Positions 1-4,959 of a stretch of DNA of 6,326 nt are shown here, in pieces. The number at the start of each line of letters is the position of its first letter. Positions within the stretch are counted from its first letter, which is position 1. The notes under the pieces were generated by a model, which was given only the letters and a program-made list of their open reading frames with translations, did not search any database and was not told the origin of the DNA. The stretch is from the NCBI GenBank assembly GCA_022703115.1, contig JAKLEK010000087.1, positions 1 through 6,326 on the forward strand, written 5' to 3'. The translations under genes were made by a program, and so were the position numbers. The stretch is from Elusimicrobiota bacterium (lineage in GTDB: Bacteria; Elusimicrobiota; Elusimicrobia; Elusimicrobiales; UBA9959).

Positions 1-606
1 TTCCCGCTCCAGCAGCGTTCTTACCGGCCCCGGGACCGGAGCGGAGGGGTCCGCGGCCAGGCCGGCGGAGACGATCAGTTCCTTCGAGAACCCTTTGCGT
101 TCCAGTTCGGCGGTCAGAGACGGTTCGCCGGGCGCGAAACCCAGGCCGAAACGTTCCACGGAAGCCTTGTTTATCTTCCTGCGGCCCAGGTAGAGCCTGG
201 CCTGTTCCCCGTTCGAGGCGAAGAGCAGCCGTGAGTAGAAGTCCGCGGCCGCGGCCAGGACCTTCTTCATGTCCAGCCGTTCCCGTTCCCTGGCGCTGAG
301 CTGGCTGTATTCCGTCTCCTTCCACGGTATCCCGGCCTTCAGCGAAAGCTTCTTCAGCGCCTCCACGAAGGTGAGCCCGTCGATCTTCATCACGAACTTG
401 AACATGTCCCCGCCCTCGTTGCAGCCGAAACAGTAGTATATCTGCTTGTCCTGGCTGACGGTGAACGAGGGGGTCTTTTCGTCGTGGAAAGGGCAGGCGG
501 CCTTGTAGTTGCGGCCGGCTTTGCGCAGGGAGGGAATGTAATCCCGCACGACATCCACGATGTCCAGTTTAGCGCGTACGGAGTCGGAGAGCGGGTGGGA
601 TGTCAT
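1..606 (-). CDS. dnaG: DNA primase DnaG, N-terminal 202 residues (partial, runs off the left edge)
   Basis: This is the start of replicative primase, which makes RNA primers for the replication fork with DnaB helicase. The reading frame is open from the ATG at 606 to the window edge. Seen: a CHC2-type zinc-binding domain with Cys38, His41, Cys59 and Cys62, including the signatures CPFHDEKTPSF (38-48) and YYCFGCNEGGD (57-67). From about residue 110 comes the beginning of the RNA-polymerase (TOPRIM-containing) core, with the typical YLGRRK segment (139-144) and FGLGFAP (153-159). The catalytic TOPRIM acidic residues lie beyond the window. The start is chosen because family members begin 8-15 residues before the first helix. 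An in-frame ATG at 690 would read through the rpsU terminator and is unlikely. No clear Shine-Dalgarno site precedes 606, so initiation may be weak, which would suit a low-abundance protein. It lies 100 bp downstream of rpsU, matching the rpsU-dnaG order of many bacteria. Confidence 0.97.
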   Translation of the reverse strand, partial: MTSHPLSDSVRAKLDIVDVVRDYIPSLRKAGRNYKAACPFHDEKTPSFTVSQDKQIYYCFGCNEGGDMFKFVMKIDGLTFVEALKKLSLKAGIPWKETEYSQLSARERERLDMKKVLAAAADFYSRLLFASNGEQARLYLGRRKINKASVERFGLGFAPGEPSLTAELERKGFSKELIVSAGLAADPSAPVPGPVRTLLERE

Positions 607-654
607 GCTGTCGGGAACGGGTACGATAGGGGCCTTTCGGCCGCCTGCCGGGTG

Positions 655-686
655 AAAACATCCCCACGCCGGCCGCCGGCATGGGG
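655..686 (-). terminator. Rho-independent terminator between rpsU and dnaG
   Basis: Read on the minus strand, an 11-bp GC-rich stem (arms 686-676 and 672-662) with one G-U wobble closes a 3-nt loop. After it, TTTT appears at 658-655. The opposite strand would carry a C-A mismatch in the stem and has no T-run, so the signal is oriented for leftward transcription. It would end or attenuate the HIT-rpsU transcript before dnaG. A further small GGCC-GAAA-GGCC hairpin (minus strand, 642-631) lies between the terminator and the dnaG start. The U-run is short, so partial read-through into dnaG is plausible. Confidence 0.75.
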
Positions 687-706
687 ACATTATTCCGCCG
701 CAGGAA

Positions 707-898
707 CTAGTAGGGCCTTCTGCTCTTGCGAAGCTTGCGCCTCATTTCTTCGGACTTCTGCTTCCTTTTGAGGCTGGGGGAGAGGTAATGCTCCCGGCGC
801 TTTATCTCTTTCAGGATGCCGTTCTTCTCGCATTCATGCTTGAAGCGCCTGAGGGCCTCTTCGATGTTCTCTTCGTCTCTGAGTTTGATGAATACCAC
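707..898 (-). CDS. rpsU: 30S ribosomal protein S21
   Basis: Small, very basic protein of the 30S platform, close to the 16S rRNA 3' end, where it helps translation initiation. The 63-residue product shows the S21 pattern: KLRDEENIEEALRRFK (5-20), then CEKNGILKEIKRREHY (23-38), then a Lys/Arg-rich tail ending in RRPY. I place the start at the GTG at 898. This gives an N terminus (MVFIKLRD) that fits the family's usual M-x-x-x-K-L pattern, and it has a near-perfect Shine-Dalgarno site 8 nt upstream. A longer frame from the GTG at 910 adds four residues, but that GTG lies inside the ribosome-binding site. It sits 38 bp downstream of the HIT gene and is followed by a terminator and then dnaG. The length is short compared with the 71 residues of E. 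coli S21, but normal for many other phyla. Confidence 0.95.
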   Translation of the reverse strand: MVFIKLRDEENIEEALRRFKHECEKNGILKEIKRREHYLSPSLKRKQKSEEMRRKLRKSRRPY

Positions 899-902
899 GA
901 AT

Positions 903-913
903 ATCACCACCTT
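903..913 (-). promoter_or_regulatory. Strong ribosome binding site of rpsU (decides the start)
   Basis: The minus-strand sequence AAGGTGGTGAT (913 to 903) matches 10 of 11 positions of AAGGAGGTGAT, the full complement of the usual 16S rRNA 3' end. Its core GG ends at 907, 8 nt before the GTG at 898. The two GTG triplets at 910 and 907 are part of this site rather than start codons. Confidence 0.8.
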
Positions 914-936
914 GACCGTCGCCGGTCGCCGCCGTA

Positions 937-1278
937 TCAGCCCGGAGGCCAGTTCATCTTCCGCCCCGCTAGGAGGTGGTAATGCAGATGGTCCACCGAC
1001 TGTCCGGCTTTTCGCCCGTTATTGGTAACGAGCCTGAAATTGTCGGCCACGCCGAGCTTTTCGGCGATCTCCCTGACGGCGTACTGCAGCCTGCCCAGGA
1101 GAGCAACGTCTTCCGGAGCCGCTTCCGAAAGCCGCGCTATATGCTTTTTAGGCACGATCAGAACATGCGTAGGCGCCTGCGGGTTCAGGTCCTGAAAAGC
1201 GGCCAGTTCCTCGGTCTCGTGAACGAACTTAGCGTTGATCTCGTGCCCGGCTATCTTACAGAAGATGCAGTCCCGCAT
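937..1278 (-). CDS. HIT-family (HinT-like) purine nucleotide phosphoramidase/hydrolase
   Basis: Histidine-triad protein of the HinT branch. These small cytoplasmic dimers hydrolyse AMP-lysine and other adenosine phosphoramidates. Numbered from the ATG at 1278 (113 residues), the histidine triad is HLHYHLL at 97-103, with His99 the expected nucleophile. It is followed by AGR and the family's C-terminal WPPG. An N-terminal Cys4-x-x-Cys7 pair, with His46 (in VPKKH) and His97, fits the structural zinc site of zinc-binding HIT proteins. An ATG at 1290 gives a four-residue extension. I prefer 1278 because family members usually begin close to the DCIFCKI motif. Neither start has a good Shine-Dalgarno site. 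It is the first gene of the leftward HIT-rpsU operon. The physiological substrate cannot be told from sequence. Confidence 0.93.
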   Translation of the reverse strand: MRDCIFCKIAGHEINAKFVHETEELAAFQDLNPQAPTHVLIVPKKHIARLSEAAPEDVALLGRLQYAVREIAEKLGVADNFRLVTNNGRKAGQSVDHLHYHLLAGRKMNWPPG

Positions 1279-1292
1279 GTTTTGGTGCATAT

Positions 1293-1321
1293 AGTCTATT
1301 ATTTTTAAAAATATTAATCAA
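1293..1321 (-). promoter_or_regulatory. Putative sigma-70-type promoter for the HIT-rpsU(-dnaG) operon
   Basis: On the minus strand, TTGATT (1321-1316) and TAGACT (1298-1293) are separated by 17 bp. They match the -35 consensus at four of six positions (TTGA) and the -10 consensus at four of six. They lie in an AT-rich patch that stands out from the GC-rich surroundings. Transcription would start around 1287-1285, leaving only a few bases before the ATG at 1278, so the HIT mRNA may be nearly leaderless. Confidence 0.5.
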
Positions 1322-1383
1322 CTCCGGCAGGAACGGCGCCGGTCTCCGCGCTCCCTGTTCCGCTCTAAGATCGGCCCGGCCAA

Positions 1384-1402
1384 CGCGTACGTTATTTACG
1401 CG
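1384..1402. repeat. Inverted repeat, possible operator, in the divergent intergenic region
   Basis: CGCGTA (1384-1389) and TACGCG (1397-1402) form a perfect 6-bp inverted repeat with a 7-bp spacer. GGC (1378-1380) and GCC (1403-1405) can extend it beyond a 3-nt bulge. It overlaps the proposed -35 element of the rightward pantothenate/CoA operon, a position where a repressor could act. No regulator gene is present in the window, and chance is a real possibility in GC-rich DNA. Confidence 0.3.
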
Positions 1403-1424
1403 GCCATCGGTAGTTTCGTAGAAT
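1395..1424 (+). promoter_or_regulatory. Putative sigma-70-type promoter for the pantothenate/CoA operon
   Basis: TTTACG (1395-1400) and TAGAAT (1419-1424) are 18 bp apart. The -10 matches the consensus at five of six positions and the -35 at four of six. The expected transcription start near 1431 leaves a leader of about 50 nt before the first gene. It is the best candidate in the 194-bp gap between the divergent operons. Confidence 0.45.
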
Positions 1425-1463
1425 AGAACCCGCGGACCTGATCCCCGGGGCCCCGAAGGCGGG

Positions 1464-1481
1464 CAAGGACAGGTACCCTTG
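1464..1481 (+). promoter_or_regulatory. Ribosome-binding region of the first operon gene, inside a small inverted repeat
   Basis: CAAGG (1464-1468) is complementary to CCTTG (1477-1481), with an 8-nt loop. The best Shine-Dalgarno candidate, AAGGA (1465-1469), lies largely in the left arm. The right arm contains the alternative TTG start (1479). AAGGA is 9 nt from that TTG but 15 nt from the ATG at 1485; a weaker AGG (1471-1473) is 11 nt from the ATG. The start is therefore ambiguous by two residues, and the 5-bp stem could mildly mask initiation. Confidence 0.35.
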
Positions 1482-1484
1482 TTT

Positions 1485-2213
1485 ATGAGACACTCACGCC
1501 CGGGCAGGGCTCCCTACGGCATTATAGGCGGCGGAAAGGCTTCCAGCCATCTCCAGGCCTATTTCAGGCTGCTTAAAACACCTTACATAGTCTGGCGCCG
1601 CGGTTCCGGCCGCGCCATGTCCGAAGCTCTTGCGGACTGCGCAAAGATCTTCGTACTGGTCAGCGATTCGGAACTTGAGGCGGTCATCGGGGCGGACCCT
1701 TTCCTCAAAGGGCGCGTCCTGCTGCATTTTTCAGGCAGCATGACGGTCCCCGGGGCGTTCGGCCTGCATCCGCTCATGCCTCTCTCCTCCAGGCCCATGA
1801 CCCTGGAGGAGTATCGCGCCGTTCCCTTCGCCCTGGACGCCGGAAGCCCTCCCCTCAGGGCGCTAGTACCGGAGTTCAGGAACCCGTTCTTCAGGGTGCG
1901 GAAGGGAAAGAAAGCGTTTTACCACGCCCTTTGCGTGCTCGGCGGGAATCTGCCGTTCATCCTGTGGCGAAAAGCCATGGACGGACTGAGAGGCGAGTTC
2001 AAGGTCCCTGAAAAGCATGTCCGCGCTTACTTCCGCGCCGCTCTGGCCAATTTCGAGCACGACCCCCGATCCGGCCTGACCGGGCCGCTGCAGAGAAAGG
2101 ACGCGCGGACCATAAAGACGGACCTGGAGGCTTTAAGAGGCGACTCGTTCCGCGGCGTCTACTCGGCGTTCGCGCGGGCGCTTGGACATAAAGGAGCCAG
2201 AATATGCGGATAA
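1485..2213 (+). CDS. Rossmann/DUF2520 protein, putative PanG-like ketopantoate reductase
   Basis: Probably supplies the NADPH-dependent ketopantoate-to-pantoate step, in place of PanE. Seen in 242 residues: an N-terminal Rossmann fold with the dinucleotide loop GIIGGGKASSHL (12-23) and a second strand ending WRRGS (37-41). The Arg/Ser there, with no acidic residue, points to NADPH. Then comes LHPLMPL (94-100) leading into YRAVPF (110-115). The helical C-terminal half carries FYHALCVLGGNLPFILW (145-161) and GLTGPLQRKDARTI (197-210), which are characteristic of DUF2520. Family knowledge: DUF2520 proteins resemble ketopantoate reductase/6PGDH-type dehydrogenases, and I recall Francisella PanG, an alternative ketopantoate reductase, as such a protein. 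Inference: the gene overlaps panB by 10 bp in an operon containing every other step to pantothenate, and no panE or ilvC is seen here. A TTG start at 1479 would add two residues. The family is fairly certain; the activity rests on context. Confidence 0.82.
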   Translation: MRHSRPGRAPYGIIGGGKASSHLQAYFRLLKTPYIVWRRGSGRAMSEALADCAKIFVLVSDSELEAVIGADPFLKGRVLLHFSGSMTVPGAFGLHPLMPLSSRPMTLEEYRAVPFALDAGSPPLRALVPEFRNPFFRVRKGKKAFYHALCVLGGNLPFILWRKAMDGLRGEFKVPEKHVRAYFRAALANFEHDPRSGLTGPLQRKDARTIKTDLEALRGDSFRGVYSAFARALGHKGARICG

Positions 2214-2989
2214 ATGATTTCTACCGGTATAAGAAGAAAGGGCCGAAAATATCCATGGTGACGGCCTATGACTACACGATGGCGGCGCTGGCCGCAGCTT
2301 CCTCGGTCGATTGCGTTCTGGTGGGGGACAGCCTGGCCATGGTCATGCACGGGAAGTCCTCGACCGTATGGGCCTCGGACAGGGTAATGGCGCTGCATAC
2401 CAGGGCGGTGTCGGCCGCCGTCAAGAACAAACTCGTCGTGGCCGATATGCCGTTCCTCTCGTTCAGGAAAGGCCCGGATAAGGCCATGGAGTGCGTGGAT
2501 ATGCTGGTGAAAGCCGGCGCGCAGGCGGTGAAGCTGGAGGGAGTGGACGGGCATGAGAGGGTGATCAGGCGGATAATCGATTCTGACGTCCCGGTCATGG
2601 GCCATATAGGCCTGACCCCCCAGTCGGTCCACAGGTTCGGCGGCCACAGGATGCAGGGCAGGGACAAGGCGTCCGCAAGGCGGATCCTGGAGCAGGCTAA
2701 GAAGCTGGAGGGACTGGGCTGCTTCGCCGTGGTGATCGAATGTGTGCCGTCCGCTCTGGCCAAGGCCGTCACCTCCGCGCTCAAGGTCCCCACCATCGGC
2801 ATCGGCGCGGGGCCGCATACGGACGGCCAGGTGCTGGTGATGCAGGACATGCTCGGGCTTTACGGGGATGTCCCGCTTCCGTTCGTGAAGCGGTATCTGG
2901 ACGGACGGAAGCTGGTGGTTTCGGCGCTGGACCGGTTCGACCGTGAGGTCAAATCCGCCGGGTTCCCGCCCGAAAGGACCGCGGCATGA
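2204..2989 (+). CDS. panB: 3-methyl-2-oxobutanoate hydroxymethyltransferase (ketopantoate hydroxymethyltransferase)
   Basis: Transfers a hydroxymethyl group from 5,10-methylene-tetrahydrofolate to 2-ketoisovalerate, giving ketopantoate, the first committed step to pantothenate. It is a TIM-barrel, metal-dependent cytoplasmic enzyme. Seen in 261 residues: VTAYDYTMA (19-27), LVGDSLAMVMHG (39-50) with metal ligand Asp42, ADMPF (80-84) with Asp81, VKLEG (109-113) with Glu112, GHIGLTPQSVHRFGG (133-147), and IECVP (178-182) with the expected catalytic Glu179. The phosphate/substrate loop IGIGAG (198-203) is followed by DGQVLVMQDMLGL. The length is normal and all key residues are present. The ATG at 2204 has an AAGGAG site at 2191-2196 (7-nt spacing) and lies inside the end of the upstream reductase gene (10-bp overlap). 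That overlap suggests coupled production of consecutive enzymes. Confidence 0.98.
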   Translation: MRINDFYRYKKKGPKISMVTAYDYTMAALAAASSVDCVLVGDSLAMVMHGKSSTVWASDRVMALHTRAVSAAVKNKLVVADMPFLSFRKGPDKAMECVDMLVKAGAQAVKLEGVDGHERVIRRIIDSDVPVMGHIGLTPQSVHRFGGHRMQGRDKASARRILEQAKKLEGLGCFAVVIECVPSALAKAVTSALKVPTIGIGAGPHTDGQVLVMQDMLGLYGDVPLPFVKRYLDGRKLVVSALDRFDREVKSAGFPPERTAA

Positions 2990-3747
2990 GGATCATCCGG
3001 AGCGCTAAGGCCTGGCTGCGTCTGAGGAAGGGCGGAGCTCTAAGGGAGCGGAGCCTGGGTTTCGTCCCGACCATGGGAGCGCTGCACGAGGGGCATTTGT
3101 CGCTGCTGCGGCGGGCGAAGAGAGAGAACGACGCCGCGGTCGTAAGCATATTCCTGAATCCCACCCAGTTCAACGATAAAAAGGACCTGCTGAAGTATCC
3201 GAAGACCCTACGGGCCGACATGCGGGCGTTGGAGGCCGAAGGCGCCGATTTCCTGTTCCTGCCGGATTACCGCGGGATGTACCCGGACGGATACAGGTAC
3301 AGGGTGAGCGAAACGGGGGAGAGCTCGCTCCTCTGCGGGGCTTTCAGGCCGGGGCATTTCGACGGCGTGCTCACCGTGGTGATGAAACTGCTCAACATCG
3401 TGGGCGCTTCCAGGGCGTATTTCGGGGAAAAGGATTATCAGCAGTATGAACTGATAAAGGGAATGGCGGCCGCGTTCTTCATGGCTACGCGGATCGTTCC
3501 GTGCTCCATCGTAAGGGAGCCGGACGGACTGGCCATGAGTTCGAGGAACGCGCTGCTTACGTCCGCCCAGCGGCGGCTGGCCCCGTCGTTCGGCCGCATC
3601 CTATCGGCCGGCGGGACCCCGGGGGCGATAAAACGCAGGCTTTCCGCCGCCGGCCTGGAGCCGGAGTACGTGGAGGAGCGCTGGGGCAGGCGTTTCGGAG
3701 CGGTAAAACTCGGAAGAACGAGGTTGATAGACAATGTCAAGATCTAA
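2986..3747 (+). CDS. panC: Pantothenate synthetase (pantoate-beta-alanine ligase), short C-terminal domain
   Basis: ATP-dependent condensation of pantoate with beta-alanine through a pantoyl-adenylate, giving pantothenate. Class I synthetase-like nucleotidyltransferase fold. Seen in 253 residues: VPTMGALHEGH (27-37) with the HxGH-type His34 and His37, SIFLNPTQF (54-62), YPKTL (71-75), GAFRPGHFDGV (118-128), FGEKDYQQ (146-153), and REPDGLAMSSRN (177-188), the KMSKS-like loop. The C-terminal part after SSRN is about 65 residues against about 94 in E. coli PanC. It still ends in the usual GRTRLIDN (243-250). The loss lies between the first C-terminal helix and the last strands, in the domain that closes over the active site. 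The ATGA junction with panB overlaps by 4 bp, with AAGGA at 2974-2978. All catalytic motifs are intact, so it should be active. Confidence 0.97.
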   Translation: MRIIRSAKAWLRLRKGGALRERSLGFVPTMGALHEGHLSLLRRAKRENDAAVVSIFLNPTQFNDKKDLLKYPKTLRADMRALEAEGADFLFLPDYRGMYPDGYRYRVSETGESSLLCGAFRPGHFDGVLTVVMKLLNIVGASRAYFGEKDYQQYELIKGMAAAFFMATRIVPCSIVREPDGLAMSSRNALLTSAQRRLAPSFGRILSAGGTPGAIKRRLSAAGLEPEYVEERWGRRFGAVKLGRTRLIDNVKI

Positions 3748-4276
3748 ACATGTGCTGTTCCAGCTCACCGGTTCCATCGCCTGCTACAAGGCCTGCGCGG
3801 TGATCTCGCGTCTGGTCCAGAGCGGTCTGGAAGTCAAAACGATATGCTCGGCCAACGCGCTGAACTTCATCGGAAAGTCCACGCTCGAGGGCCTCACCCG
3901 CAATCCGGTCTACGTGGATACTTTCGAGGAAAGGTTCGCGCTCGAGCATGTGGAGCTGGTCAAGTGGCTGGACCTCGCGGTGATATGTCCGGCCACTGCG
4001 AACATCATCAACAAGCTCGCGGCCGGCGTCGCCGACGATTATATCTCCACCACTTTCCTGGCTTTCGACTTCTCTAAGCCGTACCTCATCGCGCCCGCGA
4101 TGAACGAACGGATGTACGCCCATCCGGCCACGGCGAACGGCATCCGCATCCTGAAAGGCTGGGGGGTTAAGGTGCTGGGGGTCGGCTCGGGCTACCAGGC
4201 CTGCGGGGACAAAGGCGCCGGCAGGCTCCTGGAACCGGAGGAACTGTACGGGATCATCATGAAGGAGCTTGGATGA
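3734..4276 (+). CDS. coaC: Phosphopantothenoylcysteine decarboxylase, stand-alone CoaC
   Basis: FMN-dependent decarboxylation of 4'-phosphopantothenoylcysteine to 4'-phosphopantetheine. Member of the HFCD flavoprotein family, usually trimers or dodecamers. Seen in 180 residues: the FMN-binding LTGSIACYK (11-19), the active-site His72 in LEHVEL (70-75), CPATANIINKLAAGVADD (85-102), the substrate-recognition motif PAMNERMY (121-128) with Asn124, and the flexible-flap motif ACGDKGAGRL (156-165) with Cys157. These match the residues known as His75, Asn125 and Cys158 in E. coli Dfp/CoaBC. Most bacteria fuse this domain to CoaB. Here it stops cleanly and CoaB is encoded by the next gene with a 4-bp ATGA overlap. 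The gene starts 14 bp inside the end of panC, with a GAGG at 3720-3723, 10 nt upstream. EpiD-like peptide decarboxylases share the fold, but the context settles the role. Confidence 0.96.
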   Translation: MSRSKHVLFQLTGSIACYKACAVISRLVQSGLEVKTICSANALNFIGKSTLEGLTRNPVYVDTFEERFALEHVELVKWLDLAVICPATANIINKLAAGVADDYISTTFLAFDFSKPYLIAPAMNERMYAHPATANGIRILKGWGVKVLGVGSGYQACGDKGAGRLLEPEELYGIIMKELG

Positions 4277-4959
4277 GGGTCCTGGTCACGCTCGGTGGCA
4301 CCCGGGAGCGTATCGACGACGTGCGTTTCATCTCTAACCTGAGCACCGGGCGCACCGGGAGCGATATCGCGGACGGCTTGAGGGCGGCCGGCTTCTCGGT
4401 GACCTGCCTTTGCGGAAAGGGCTCCGAACGTCCGACGGAAAAAGGGGTCAGGACCTCGGAGTTCTCCGACTTCCGCGATCTGGACCGGAAGATCAGGGAC
4501 CTGCTCGGGACTTCGGCGTTCGACGCCGTGGTCCATCTGGCCGCTGTGGGGGATTATTCGGTGGACCGCGTGAAAGCCGGCGGCAGGACCTACCGTCCGG
4601 GCCGGCGGGGGAAGATGCCTTCCGCCGCGCCGTCGATCACGCTGGTGCTCAAGAGAAATTTCAAGATCCTGGACCGGATAAAAGGATACGCCCTCGGGCG
4701 TCCCAAAGGCCGCGCGCCCGCGCTCGTGGGCTTCAAGCTGACTTCGGGACTGCGGCCGGCCGCGGCGGCCGCGGCCGTGCGGGAGTTGAAGGCCGCGGAT
4801 ATAGTGGTACACAACGATCTGTCGGAAATGCGCGGCGCGCATCCGTTCCATATATACAGGAGCGGAGAAAGGGTCCGGGACTGCCGGGACGCCGGAGAGC
4901 TGGCCGCGGTACTGGCCGGGTATCTCCGGACGGAAGGAAAGGAGGGGAAATGCTGTTAG
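4273..4959 (+). CDS. coaB: Phosphopantothenate-cysteine ligase, stand-alone streptococcal-type CoaB
   Basis: Joins cysteine to 4'-phosphopantothenate through a nucleotide-activated acyl intermediate (CTP in most bacteria). Seen in 228 residues: LGGTRERIDDVRFISNLSTG (7-26) with Asn22 in the position of Dfp Asn210, LAAVGDYSV (89-97), GKMPSA (113-118) with a candidate conserved Lys114, then LVLKRNFKILDRI (124-136). These lead to VGFKLTSG (152-159) and DIVVHNDLSEM (176-186). The pairing of a K-[IM]-x-S segment with GFKL and ND-L is what I remember from the monofunctional CoaB of streptococci and enterococci. The fused Dfp type has GFAAET instead. An Ala-rich helix start (163-168) is encoded by a very GC-rich palindromic stretch at 4752-4778. 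An AAGGAG at 4262-4267 precedes the ATG by 5 nt. The gene overlaps coaC by 4 bp and coaX by 10 bp. Assignment to PPCS is firm; the nucleotide used is not known. Confidence 0.93.
   Translation: MRVLVTLGGTRERIDDVRFISNLSTGRTGSDIADGLRAAGFSVTCLCGKGSERPTEKGVRTSEFSDFRDLDRKIRDLLGTSAFDAVVHLAAVGDYSVDRVKAGGRTYRPGRRGKMPSAAPSITLVLKRNFKILDRIKGYALGRPKGRAPALVGFKLTSGLRPAAAAAAVRELKAADIVVHNDLSEMRGAHPFHIYRSGERVRDCRDAGELAAVLAGYLRTEGKEGKCC

Noticed and set aside
606..690. Alternative dnaG start at ATG 690, 28 codons upstream
   Set aside because: The extension would be translated from the terminator hairpin, and the family N terminus begins near residue 1 of the 606 start.
484..1308. Plus-strand frames opposite dnaG, rpsU and the HIT gene
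   Set aside because: They shadow minus-strand genes that carry unmistakable zinc-finger, S21 and HIT motifs.
2159..2850. Two long minus-strand frames opposite panB (219 and 192 codons)
   Set aside because: They lie antisense to a gene with all PanB motifs, and their translations are His/Arg/Pro-rich or Ser/Thr-rich without recognisable motifs, as expected for antisense of GC-rich coding DNA.
4752..4778. GC-only palindromic stretch in coaB as a possible regulatory or recombination site
   Set aside because: It simply encodes Arg-Pro and an alanine run at a helix start; GC-rich Ala codons produce such palindromes by chance.
4192..4851. 219-codon minus-strand frame opposite coaC/coaB
   Set aside because: Arg/Gly/His-rich antisense shadow of coaB; no start signal or family motif.
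4410..4949. Long upstream extension of the coaX reading frame (about 180 extra residues)
   Set aside because: It overlaps coaB in another frame, has the Arg/Gly/Pro-rich composition of a GC-rich shadow frame, and the good Shine-Dalgarno and type III kinase N terminus sit at 4950.
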